DNA of 36,897 bases, taken from positions 1-36,897 of the forward strand of contig JAGCSI010000073.1 of NCBI GenBank assembly GCA_017964255.1, written 5' to 3'. This DNA comes from Bacteroidales bacterium (lineage in GTDB: Bacteria; Bacteroidota; Bacteroidia; Bacteroidales; WCHB1-69). A program made the position numbers and the translations under genes. Shown in pieces: positions 23,467-31,130 of the stretch; within the stretch, counting starts at the first letter, position 1; each line of letters starts with the position of its first letter. The notes beneath the pieces are model-generated. The model saw only the letters and a program-made list of their open reading frames with translations, was not told where the DNA came from and ran no database searches.

Positions 23467-25584
23467 TTTAAGATGTTCCTCGTGGAACTTGGCAATCTTG
23501 TTCCAGAGGTGCACCCTTTCAATACCCGTCACATTGTGGTCGTGGATGGTGTAGGGGAAATAATCCACCTCAACACCAGATTTCACCGCCTCTTTCATCA
23601 GCTCTAACGACTGCTGCCACACCACGGTATGATCCTGGCAGCCATGCATCACCAGCAAATCGCATTGCACATTCTTGATTTTGTCCAACAAGCTTGCGTT
23701 GGCATAGCCCTCAGGATTTTCTTCGGGTGTGTCCATATAACGCTCGCCGTACATCACCTCATACCACTTCCAATCCACCACGGGACCGCCACAAGAAGCT
23801 GCCTTGAACACCTCGGGATGGCGGGTTACCAACGACAAAGTCATGAAACCGCCGTAGCTCCAGCCGTCCAAGCCGATACGGTTGGCATCGATATAAGGTA
23901 GTGATTTCAGGTATTCCACACCGCACATCTGGTCTTCCACTTCCAAATCGCCCAAATGACGGTGAATACATTTCTCAAACTCCGCACCACGGTTTGCCGT
24001 GCCACGATTGTCCAAAGTGAAAATCACATAGCCCTGCTGCGCCATGTAGTACAGGAAGGTGCCACCCGACATGAAAGTATTGGTAACCAACTGAGAATGA
24101 GGACCTCCGTACACATAAATCAAGCAAGGATATTTCTTGGTCTGATCCATGTTCGGGGGCAGTATCATGCGGCAATACAAGTCGTCACCAGCTTTGTTCT
24201 TGATGCTGAAAATGGAAACCTTGCCCATAGTGCAGTCCGCAAACGGATTCTTTGATGCCTTCAACAGTTTGGAAGTCTTGCCGTTGCTGCTCTTCAGATA
24301 AATTTCACGCGGAGTTTCCAAATTAGAGAAATAATCAATGAAATAGCTCATATCCGAACAGAAACGAGGGGTATGCGTACCTGATTCAGGAGTAAGATTC
24401 TCTACCTTCTTGCTTTTGATATTCACCTTGCAAACATACTGATCCACAGGCTTTTCCAGCGATGCCAGGAAGAAAATGTTTTCCTCTTTCGGATCCAGTC
24501 CCAGCACTTCGCTCACCTCCCAATTGCCTTGGGTTAACAGAGTATTGGTACCAGCGGTCAAATCATACAAATAAATATGGTTCCAGCCATCTCTGCGGGT
24601 CTGCCAAAGGAAACTGTTATTTTTCAAGAAGATAGGTCTCGTCTGGGGTTCCACATAGCGACTATCACGTTCCTCAATCAGCACGCGGGTTTTATTTCCC
24701 GTAAGCAAATCATATTCAATCAGTTTGGCATGATTTTGTGCACGGTTAAGATGAGTGATATACAAATACTTTTCATCAGGAGAGAAAGTGATATTGGTCA
24801 AAAACTCGCCATCGGCCTTGTCAGTTTTGATGTAATGATATACCGCCTTGCCTTGGGCCACCGAAGCCTTCACATCGAAAATACCGGCTTTCACCTCGTG
24901 GCTGGTACGGCCTGCCATGGGATATTTCATTGTTTCCACCGTGGCAATCGGAGTGGACGTGTTCACCAAGGGATAATCCTCCACCATGCTCTCATCCATG
25001 CGGTAGAAGCAGATGTAATTGCCCTTCGGTGAAAAATACTGTCCCTCGTTAATGCCCCACTCGCTGCGGTGCACACTCTCGCCAAACACAATGTTTTTGC
25101 CCGTGTCAGGACACAAAAGTATTGGTTTATAATCATTTAATATACTCTGAACATATACATACCCGTCTCTTTTCGCCACAAAAAGGAAATTTTCCAACTG
25201 ATAGTCGAAAACATCCTCCATGTCAATTTCGTTGACTGCATTGGTGAGAATATCCAACACCTTGCCATAAGCCGGAAAATAGAGCTTATCCTTGCCAATC
25301 CAATAAAATGAAGGGAAACGTTTCACCTCATCCTCTTTCAATGATTTTGCCAGCTGCTCACAGGTCAGCATGGTCATGTCCTTGCCACTTTTGGCATCGG
25401 TCAGCACCATCGTATTATCCTCAATATGAGCATATTGATGAGTTTCTGGTCGCCAATTCAAGTTTTTGATATTATCATAACTGTATTTTCCTTTGAAGAT
25501 GCCTTCCAAATCGATATAATTGATTTGGGCAAACAACATCACACATGAGAAACTCAACAATAACGAAAAGAGAAATTTTTTCAT
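23464..25584 (-). CDS. Dipeptidyl peptidase IV-type serine peptidase (S9)
   Basis: This exported peptidase probably removes Xaa-Pro or Xaa-Ala dipeptides. It has 706 residues with a signal peptide ending LFA|Q (about residue 19). The N-terminal beta-propeller (about 30-440) is followed by an alpha/beta-hydrolase domain. The catalytic triad fits S9B: S576 in GWSYGGFM, D651 in GCQDHTVV and H683 in IHDHNVTGIERVHL. Length matches Bacteroidales DPP IV proteins. The substrate-binding double Glu of the propeller could not be assigned by eye, so DPP IV against a relative such as DPP7/prolyl tripeptidyl peptidase is judged on overall likeness. It follows the acetyltransferase by 24 nt and is probably co-transcribed with it and the C69 dipeptidase. 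Confidence 0.9.
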   Translation of the reverse strand: MKKFLFSLLLSFSCVMLFAQINYIDLEGIFKGKYSYDNIKNLNWRPETHQYAHIEDNTMVLTDAKSGKDMTMLTCEQLAKSLKEDEVKRFPSFYWIGKDKLYFPAYGKVLDILTNAVNEIDMEDVFDYQLENFLFVAKRDGYVYVQSILNDYKPILLCPDTGKNIVFGESVHRSEWGINEGQYFSPKGNYICFYRMDESMVEDYPLVNTSTPIATVETMKYPMAGRTSHEVKAGIFDVKASVAQGKAVYHYIKTDKADGEFLTNITFSPDEKYLYITHLNRAQNHAKLIEYDLLTGNKTRVLIEERDSRYVEPQTRPIFLKNNSFLWQTRRDGWNHIYLYDLTAGTNTLLTQGNWEVSEVLGLDPKEENIFFLASLEKPVDQYVCKVNIKSKKVENLTPESGTHTPRFCSDMSYFIDYFSNLETPREIYLKSSNGKTSKLLKASKNPFADCTMGKVSIFSIKNKAGDDLYCRMILPPNMDQTKKYPCLIYVYGGPHSQLVTNTFMSGGTFLYYMAQQGYVIFTLDNRGTANRGAEFEKCIHRHLGDLEVEDQMCGVEYLKSLPYIDANRIGLDGWSYGGFMTLSLVTRHPEVFKAASCGGPVVDWKWYEVMYGERYMDTPEENPEGYANASLLDKIKNVQCDLLVMHGCQDHTVVWQQSLELMKEAVKSGVEVDYFPYTIHDHNVTGIERVHLWNKIAKFHEEHLK

Positions 25585-25608
25585 TTTTGAATGGATTATG
25601 GATGAATA

Positions 25609-26184
25609 TTATAATTTAACTACTTTATTTTCAACTAATTGATATTTTTCTCCTGTGACAGGACAAATGGCGAAACCTTCGGCATCAAACTGTAATTTCT
25701 GACCGTTTTCGCTCATCCAGCCGGCATGGCGGGCAGGGTTGCCGGTCACCAACTCGTAATCCTGCACATCGCGGGTAATCACCGATCCGGCGCCCACGAA
25801 GGCATAACGGCCAATGCAGTGTCCGCAAACGATGGTGGCATTGGCCCCGATGGTGGCACCTTGGCCGACTATCGTGGGTTTATACTCATTTTTCCGTACC
25901 ACTCCGCTCCGGGGATTGATGACGTTGGTAAACACCACCGATGGACCAACAAAAACCTCATCCTCAAGGGTAACGCCTTCATACACAGAAACATTGTTCT
26001 GGATTTTCACCTTTTTGCCGATGGTCACGCCCGAAGCCACAAACACATTCTGTCCCAGATTGCACTCCTCCCCGATGGTACAATTCGCCATCAGATGACA
26101 GAAATGCCATATTTTGGTGCCCTTACCAATCTGGCAAGGTGCATCCACCACCGCAGTTTCGTGTATATAGGTTTCGTTTATCAT
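25609..26184 (-). CDS. Hexapeptide-repeat N-acetyltransferase (WbpD/WlbB-like)
   Basis: From the ATG at 26184 it has 191 residues. It begins [28 protein letters not shown] and continues with a left-handed beta-helix of hexapeptide repeats such as [34 protein letters not shown]. It resembles the enzymes that acetylate the 3-amino group of UDP-2-acetamido-3-amino-uronic acid for surface polysaccharides (WbpD/WlbB). The C-terminal tail [19 protein letters not shown] is also common in them. The partner dehydrogenase and aminotransferase are not in the window. The frame is open to 26226, but the extra 14 residues come from the GAATTTTGAATTCTGAATTT repeat and are rejected. It lies between two peptidase genes on the same strand, an unexpected neighbourhood for a sugar-nucleotide enzyme. 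Confidence 0.88.
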   Translation of the reverse strand: MINETYIHETAVVDAPCQIGKGTKIWHFCHLMANCTIGEECNLGQNVFVASGVTIGKKVKIQNNVSVYEGVTLEDEVFVGPSVVFTNVINPRSGVVRKNEYKPTIVGQGATIGANATIVCGHCIGRYAFVGAGSVITRDVQDYELVTGNPARHAGWMSENGQKLQFDAEGFAICPVTGEKYQLVENKVVKL

Positions 26185-26185
26185 T

Positions 26186-26240
26186 GAATTTTGAATTCTG
26201 AATTTTCTGTCCCCTGATACCTGCAACCTGACCCCTGATT
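26186..26240. repeat. TGAATTT string and CCTGATACCTGCAACCTG string
   Basis: TTGAATTTTGAATTCTGAAT is followed by imperfect CCTGAtaCCTGcaaCCTGac units reaching the stop codon of the C69 gene. The first part matches the repeat inside ugd at 4667-4695. Confidence 0.7.
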
Positions 26241-27840
26241 ACCAGGCTCCATCAAACACCGTCCAAATGTAATCACCTGTATCCCAAGCGGTTTCAATGG
26301 CAGTAGTTCCGCACAGGTTGGTATAATCCGTCAGCAGCTTCAGCGCTTCCTCACGCTGTCCCTTTTTGAGCAATGCAAGTGCCTTATCCTCAATACCTTG
26401 CTGATTATCAAAGAATTCCTTCTGCAGCGGTTTCCAAGTATTGTCAATCACCTTGTGCATATCTCCCCAACGCTGCGAAGCCAAGGTGCCCAAGCGGTTG
26501 AAAGCCCACCAAGCGGATTTGCGGCTAAAACCTGTCTCACGGCCACAAGTCTTGTATTCAGAAGGCAGGTCAGTAACATTGGCATAAATCGGAACATACA
26601 CAGAAGAGGCCACATTGTCAAGGGCAAACCAGCACAGTGCGCCCACCTCATCGGGCAGATCGCTGCGGCACTGGATGATGGTGGCATACACCGTGAACCA
26701 CACCGCGATATTGCGTTCTCCCTTGTCATGCCAGCCACCGTTCACCTTATGCAGTTTCAGCTCATCCGATTTCATGAAGGGATTGGCCAGCGGAGAGATT
26801 ACCGTCTTTCCTTCTTTGTCCGTCACCGTAAGGTTTTTGCGCATATCATATTCTGTTCCCTCGTAATAGTCCTGGAAAACACGCACCATATCCGACAATC
26901 TCACCAAGGAGTCGGGTTTCACCGAGAAAGGATAGTTTTCAGCATTGGGATCCAGTTTCAACGACGGGGCCAGCAGGTCGAACACACGCCATTCGCGACG
27001 GCGGCAGGCCAGCATCATGCGTGAATCGGGAGCATAGGCGTAAGCGAATCTGAAAGGCTCACCGCTCTTCTTGTTCCACCAGCCGTTCTCTTCAGCCACC
27101 GCATACACATTGTCGGAAGCCATAAAATAATCCTTGTTTTTCAAGTCTATTTCTCTGATAGTCGAGGCGTTAGCATTAACGGCGACATGGTCGTCGGGCA
27201 CCCTCTGGGCAGCCCAAACTGCTCCTAATTTGCCCTTGCCAGGACCCACAATCTCCAGATGCCACACCTCGTTCTTGTCGGCAATGGTCAGGCACTCACC
27301 CGCGTCAATCCAGCCATAAGTTTTCAGCAATTCACCTGCGGTTTTGATAGCCTCGCGCGCCGTGCTGCAACGTTCCAACATCAACTGGCAAAGTCGCTGG
27401 CAGTCAATGAGTCCGCTATCGGATTTCAGCTCGCTGCGACCCCCGAAAGTCGATTCGCCAATAGCCAATTGCTTCTCGTTGACACAAGGATAGGCAGTAT
27501 TCAGAAACTGGTAGGTATGTGCCACCTGCGGAATCTCGCCCACAGGAATATTGGCATAGCGGTGCATCTTGCCGGGTTCATCCTTGGCCCACACACGTTT
27601 ATACATGGTTTCCATTTCCCCTGCGGGGTGGTCTGCCGCCTTTTCCACCGTGATATTGGTACGCGAGCGGCCGCTGTCGTCGGTATGCGAGGTCATCACC
27701 GAGCCGTCTGCCGAGGCTTTCTTGCCCACGGTTACGCTGGTGCATTCCATTCCGTCGGTAAACTCGTCGGTAGTATACCAATTCTGGCCCTGCGCCCCAA
27801 AAAAGGCCAAGGCGAAAACAAGGGTCAATAATTTTTTCAT
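26239..27840 (-). CDS. C69-family dipeptidase (PepD-like), exported
   Basis: This 533-residue secreted peptidase has a signal peptide ending FGAQG (about residue 18) and the C69 nucleophile C33 in DGMECTSVTVGKKASADGSV. The family phrase GSVMTSHTDDS follows, then HTYQFLNTAYPCVNEKQLAIGEST (about 107-130) and DAGECLTIADKNEVWHLEIVGPGKGKLGAVWAAQRVPDDHVAVNAN (about 176-221). These match peptidase C69 / secernin-related proteins, which are made as Ntn-type hydrolases with an exposed Cys. It likely cleaves dipeptides in the periplasm. It would be the first gene of a three-gene run with the acetyltransferase and DPP IV. No -7 box was recognised upstream, where hairpin repeats occur. Confidence 0.92.
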   Translation of the reverse strand: MKKLLTLVFALAFFGAQGQNWYTTDEFTDGMECTSVTVGKKASADGSVMTSHTDDSGRSRTNITVEKAADHPAGEMETMYKRVWAKDEPGKMHRYANIPVGEIPQVAHTYQFLNTAYPCVNEKQLAIGESTFGGRSELKSDSGLIDCQRLCQLMLERCSTAREAIKTAGELLKTYGWIDAGECLTIADKNEVWHLEIVGPGKGKLGAVWAAQRVPDDHVAVNANASTIREIDLKNKDYFMASDNVYAVAEENGWWNKKSGEPFRFAYAYAPDSRMMLACRRREWRVFDLLAPSLKLDPNAENYPFSVKPDSLVRLSDMVRVFQDYYEGTEYDMRKNLTVTDKEGKTVISPLANPFMKSDELKLHKVNGGWHDKGERNIAVWFTVYATIIQCRSDLPDEVGALCWFALDNVASSVYVPIYANVTDLPSEYKTCGRETGFSRKSAWWAFNRLGTLASQRWGDMHKVIDNTWKPLQKEFFDNQQGIEDKALALLKKGQREEALKLLTDYTNLCGTTAIETAWDTGDYIWTVFDGAW

Positions 27841-27865
27841 ATCTGGTTTTGAATTATGTTTGCGT

Positions 27866-27995
27866 CACTACCCCGCCCTTCGGGCACCCGTTGGAGGCTT
27901 CGCCTCCTTTCTCCTTTCAAGGTACGGCTTCGCCGTGATATTTGCGTCACTACCCCGCCCTTCGGGCACCCCTTCTAACAGAAGGGGAATTTAAT
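27866..27995. repeat. Direct repeat with TTCG-loop hairpins
   Basis: TTTGCGTCACTACCCCGCCC followed by TTCGGGCACCC appears twice, at about 27860-27890 and 27939-27970. Between them lie GGAGGC-TTC-GCCTCC and ACGGC-TTC-GCCGT hairpins. After the second copy comes CCCCTTCTAACAGAAGGGG. Several hairpins share a TTCG turn. Confidence 0.8.
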
Positions 27996-28007
27996 CCCCC
28001 CCTATAA

Positions 28008-28036
28008 CTGTCAACTGTCAATTATCAACTGTCAAC
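28008..28036. repeat. AACTGTCAATTATCAACTGTC string
   Basis: Four CTGTCAA/TATCAA units run into the stop codon of coaE. Confidence 0.7.
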
Positions 28037-28557
28037 TAATTACTAATCACCATATCCGCCCTCCTGCACTTCTCCTCCTGAGACATCTGCGCGTTGATAC
28101 GGTCGGTAATCTCCTTCTCCGTAAGGTTGGGGTTCCGTTTTTTGATACGTTCCAACCGCACTTCCATCGGGGCATCCACCACAATCACCATATCGAAGAA
28201 CTTCTCCATATCGTTTTCGTACACAATGGCGGATTCCAGCATCACCGACGGAGCCTTTTGATCCTCTGCCCACTCATCAAACATCTCCATCACTCTGGGA
28301 TGAATCATTTTATTGATAATTTCCCTTTTTTTGGGATCCTGGAACACACAGTGCGCCATCTTCTTGAAATCCAGTCTGCCTTCAGTGAAAACCTCAGTGC
28401 CGAAATAAGAACGGATGGTATCGACAATTTCCCTGTCTTCGTAGCATTTTTTGGCTTCCTCGTCCGCATAGAACACCGGAATCCCCATCTGCACAAACTT
28501 TTTGGAGATATAGGTCTTACCTGTTCCGATACCCCCCGTGATAGCTATTTTTTTCAT
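28036..28557 (-). CDS. coaE: Dephospho-CoA kinase, C-terminally shortened
   Basis: It phosphorylates dephospho-CoA in the last step of coenzyme A synthesis. It begins MKKIAITGGIGTGKTYISKKF with the P-loop GGIGTGKT at residues 8-15. YADEEAKKCY and IHPRVMEMFDEWAEDQKAPSVMLESAIVYENDME follow in the family order, then RIKKRNPNLTEKEITDRINAQMSQEEKCRRADMVISN. At 173 residues it is roughly 20-30 shorter than typical CoaE. The protein stops just after ADMVISN, where homologues continue with a Gly- or Asp-containing turn and a final helix. The stop lies at the edge of a CTGTCAA repeat string. Whether the truncated enzyme works is unknown, but CoaE is normally essential, so some activity is expected. Confidence 0.92.
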   Translation of the reverse strand: MKKIAITGGIGTGKTYISKKFVQMGIPVFYADEEAKKCYEDREIVDTIRSYFGTEVFTEGRLDFKKMAHCVFQDPKKREIINKMIHPRVMEMFDEWAEDQKAPSVMLESAIVYENDMEKFFDMVIVVDAPMEVRLERIKKRNPNLTEKEITDRINAQMSQEEKCRRADMVISN

Positions 28558-28560
28558 CGA

Positions 28561-28989
28561 TTATTTCACATACAGCGTTAGCACCTCGGGTTTTTCCACC
28601 GAAATTAACTCAGGATAGCCATTATCCACCAAAAAGTTGCACAATTCCTTGTTGGAAAAGGAATATGCGCTACGTTTATTCTTGTTTTTGATCAGTTCTC
28701 TGACGGAAATATCCACAATGCGGTTTTCTTCAGCGTATTTCGGAGTCAGATAATCCAATCCTCTGGTACTGAACGTCAGCACCATGGTGGTGTCCGACAA
28801 AGTGCAACTTTTCTTCCCTTCCGGCAGCTCCGAGCATATCACCTTGTACTCCAAAGTATGTTCCTGATCTCTGGAGAAATTCATGAAAAACCATGCGATG
28901 GCCGACAGGATCAAACATACCAAAAAGGCCAATGGCGGTAATTTCATTCTGTTTTTATGCTCTTGCTTGGGCTGCCTTTCGATTTGCAT
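28561..28989 (-). CDS. YbbR-like membrane-anchored protein
   Basis: This 142-residue protein has a short basic N-terminus, one transmembrane helix (about residues 17-36, LAFLVCLILSAIAWFFM) and an extracytoplasmic remainder. The helix phrase and the following TLEYKVICSELPEG resemble YbbR-domain proteins of Bacteroidota, although at this size only about one YbbR-like unit could fit. Function is unknown. It lies 3 nt upstream of coaE and 6 nt downstream of yajC, so it belongs to the conserved cluster and is surely co-transcribed. Call based mainly on position and topology. Confidence 0.7.
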   Translation of the reverse strand: MQIERQPKQEHKNRMKLPPLAFLVCLILSAIAWFFMNFSRDQEHTLEYKVICSELPEGKKSCTLSDTTMVLTFSTRGLDYLTPKYAEENRIVDISVRELIKNKNKRSAYSFSNKELCNFLVDNGYPELISVEKPEVLTLYVK

Positions 28990-28995
28990 ATACTG

Positions 28996-29328
28996 TTATT
29001 TTTGAGCGTTTTTGGCCTCGTTCTCATCCACAGCTACTGCGGCTTTCTCAATGGTGATCTTCACACCGTCAGCGATTTCGATAACGAAAACCTTTTCCTG
29101 AACATCCGTAATCTTGCCATGCAAACCACCAATCGTGATGATTTTGTCACCTTTGGACAATTTGCTTCTGTATTCCTCAATCTGTTTTTGTTTTTTCTGC
29201 TGAGGTCTGATCATGAAGAAGTAGAAAATCAAAAGCAGCAAAAGGATAAAAATCAAAGTCATTGATCCGCCACCCGCTCCCTGTCCGTTATCTGCCGGAG
29301 CCATTAATAAAAATAATAAGTTGTTCAT
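28996..29328 (-). CDS. yajC: YajC, preprotein translocase accessory subunit
   Basis: This 110-residue accessory subunit of the SecDF-YajC complex has one transmembrane helix (about residues 22-40) followed directly by the signature FYFFMIRPQQKKQKQIEEYRSKLSKGDKIITIGGLHGKI. The ATG at 29328 is chosen. The open frame reaches 29532, but the extra part overlaps the DUF1573 gene in another frame and does not fit the family. The gene lies 26 nt after the DUF1573 gene and 6 nt before the YbbR-like gene. Confidence 0.95.
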   Translation of the reverse strand: MNNLLFLLMAPADNGQGAGGGSMTLIFILLLLLIFYFFMIRPQQKKQKQIEEYRSKLSKGDKIITIGGLHGKITDVQEKVFVIEIADGVKITIEKAAVAVDENEAKNAQK

Positions 29329-29354
29329 TTTCAGTATTTTATATTGATAAATAA

Positions 29355-29819
29355 TTAAGGTTCCACTACTGTGGCTTTCAACCTGAGGGTGGTTTGCACC
29401 GGATAAGTATTGGCCGACACCACCACCATTTTGTTCACCTCGCCATGCTGGTTCTTCGAGTCGAAGGTCACCCCGATTTCTCCGGATTCTCCCGGTCTGA
29501 TGGGAGCCTGCGGAGGGGTTGAGGTGGTGCAACCGCAGGAAGAGCGCGCGCTGGAGATAATCAGGTTGGATTTGCCAGTATTCTTGAATTTGAAAGAATA
29601 GCTCAGTTTCTCTCCTTTGATGACCCGACCAAAATCGTATTCCAAGTTCTCAAATGTCAGCACCGGCATCTTTTCGGCATCCTTTTGGGACAAGCCCTCC
29701 GCCGTCATCGGGTTATGCACATCCGCAGTGGTAAAGCCCTCGGAGTTGTTCTTTTCCCCGCAGGCCGCCAACAGAAAGACTGTCACACATAAACCAATGA
29801 TAATCGATATTTTTCTCAT
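29355..29819 (-). CDS. DUF1573 lipoprotein
   Basis: This 154-residue lipoprotein has lipobox LLAAC with the lipidated Cys near residue 20. The body is the DUF1573 domain, an immunoglobulin-like beta sandwich: FENLEYDFGRVIKGEKLSYSFKFKNTGKSNLIISSARSSCGCTT (about 56-99) followed by PIRPGESGEIGVTFDSKNQHGEVNK. The SSCGCT motif is the strongest mark of the family. Function is unknown. It occupies the usual slot between nusB and yajC in Bacteroidota. Confidence 0.93.
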   Translation of the reverse strand: MRKISIIIGLCVTVFLLAACGEKNNSEGFTTADVHNPMTAEGLSQKDAEKMPVLTFENLEYDFGRVIKGEKLSYSFKFKNTGKSNLIISSARSSCGCTTSTPPQAPIRPGESGEIGVTFDSKNQHGEVNKMVVVSANTYPVQTTLRLKATVVEP

Positions 29820-29831
29820 TTTTAATTTTGC

Positions 29832-29924
29832 TTTGAGCTATGAGCCTTGAGTTATGAGCTTTAATTTTTAGTTCTTCGTTCTTAATTTATTGGCACATTA
29901 GCACATTGTCTAATTAGCACATTT
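29832..29924. repeat. GAGCTATGAGCC string and TTAGCACATTGTC repeat
   Basis: GAGCTATGAGCCTTGAGTTATGAGC (29835-29859) consists of ATGAGC-type units. The 36 nt at 29889-29924 nearly repeat 23431-23466. Together they fill most of the nusB-DUF1573 gap. Confidence 0.75.
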
Positions 29925-29961
29925 AAATATTTCCTTGCAACTGAGAGACGCTGTTGCCTAC

Positions 29962-30918
29962 CTATACCAACCCTCTTCCCATCTTGTTCAATTGTCCTTC
30001 CTCTTTCAAATCCAGCGCCATCTTATCTAACATGCCGTTGATGAAGACCTTGCTCTTTTGGGAACTGTAGGTCTTCGCCAACTCAATGTATTCATTAATC
30101 GTCACTTTCACCGGGATGCTGGGGAATTCCGTGAATTCGCAGAGCGCCATCTTCATCAGAATGATATCCAGCTCCATGATACGCTCCAGCTCCCAGTTCT
30201 GCAACTTCTGTTCTATCCTTTCCTCGTACTCGTTATTATGTGCTAAAGTCAAGGTATAGAGGCGTTTATAGAACTGTTGATCGCTTTCTTCTCCCTCTGC
30301 CACCGGCTTGAACAAAGTCGCGATGGTGCAATTGTCTTTCTTCGATTCCTTGAATTGCTGGATATTTTTGTACAGCATCAGCAGGGCTTCGTTGTAATCG
30401 TCGAACCAGTGAATATTTTTCTCTTCGAAAAACCAATGTATCAGCTCGCTCTCCACAAAAACCTTCTCCACAATCGCCAGCACCAACTCCTTATCCTCGC
30501 TATAGCTTCGCTGTGGATTGGACATATACTTCTGATATTCAGGTAATTCAACTATTTCATGATTCACCTGAACGATAAAATCAGCATCATTAGCCCAATT
30601 GATTTTCAGTTCCTTGAACTTCTTGTTCAGCGTAACATTCTCATCAATTTGCAAGATTACCTTATTGTCCACGAACTTGGTATTGGGATTCAAATCCGCC
30701 TCGGTGGGGTTAATCTTGTTTTTCAAATCCTCTAACTTATTCACCCTATAGCGGTAAATAGCTGAAAATAAGGAGAAAAAATAGATGAACAGGGTATAGC
30801 AGGACTGGATGGCGTCGTTCAGTTTCTTCTCGCCTTCCACCACATCTTCCTTGTCATTCATCTGATGAGCGAAGATGGCCTGCATTACCTTGATTCTCAA
30901 ATAACGTCTGCTTACCAT
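29962..30918 (-). CDS. nusB: Transcription antitermination factor NusB, long Bacteroidota form
   Basis: This RNA-binding factor of rRNA antitermination acts with NusE (S10). Its 318 residues are more than twice E. coli NusB, as usual in Bacteroidota. It begins MVSRRYLRIKVMQAIFAHQ and has the NusB domain in the C-terminal third, with ELDIILMKMALCEFTEFPSIPVKVTINEYIELAKTYSSQKSKVFINGMLDKMA (about 249-301). The middle is a helical expansion. It is the first gene of the nusB-DUF1573-yajC-YbbR-coaE series, has a -7 box, and is separated from DUF1573 by repeats that may weaken co-transcription. Confidence 0.95.
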   Translation of the reverse strand: MVSRRYLRIKVMQAIFAHQMNDKEDVVEGEKKLNDAIQSCYTLFIYFFSLFSAIYRYRVNKLEDLKNKINPTEADLNPNTKFVDNKVILQIDENVTLNKKFKELKINWANDADFIVQVNHEIVELPEYQKYMSNPQRSYSEDKELVLAIVEKVFVESELIHWFFEEKNIHWFDDYNEALLMLYKNIQQFKESKKDNCTIATLFKPVAEGEESDQQFYKRLYTLTLAHNNEYEERIEQKLQNWELERIMELDIILMKMALCEFTEFPSIPVKVTINEYIELAKTYSSQKSKVFINGMLDKMALDLKEEGQLNKMGRGLV

Positions 30919-30936
30919 GTTTTTCTTTTAGCGCTG

Positions 30937-30944
30937 CAAATATA
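30937..30944 (-). promoter_or_regulatory. -7 box of nusB
   Basis: TATATTTG on the minus strand lies 18 nt upstream of the ATG at 30918. Confidence 0.6.
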
Positions 30945-30988
30945 CTATTTTTTGTTGGATTGTTGATATGTTTAATTGTTTATTCGTT

Positions 30989-31130
30989 TAGACGTGGAGG
31001 CGTGAAGACATGCACTTCGTGCATTCGTTAAGGCGGAATCCGTCTCTACGTCTTCACGAACGAGCGAAGCGAGTGTCTTGACGAACGAACAAAGTGAGTG
31101 TCTCCACGTCTTAACATCTCCACGTCTAAC
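30989..31130. repeat. GACGTGGAG-bounded hairpin repeat
   Basis: TTTAGACGTGGAG at the left and CTCCACGTCTAAC at the right form the outer arms. Inside are GCACTTCGTGC, GGCGGAATCCGTC and two direct copies of an ACGAACgagcgaagCGAGTGTC-like unit. The right end supplies the TAG stop of ftcD. Confidence 0.8.

Noticed and set aside
29329-29532. Longer yajC start
   Set aside because: It would overlap the DUF1573 gene by about 180 nt and adds non-family sequence; the ATG at 29328 fits YajC.
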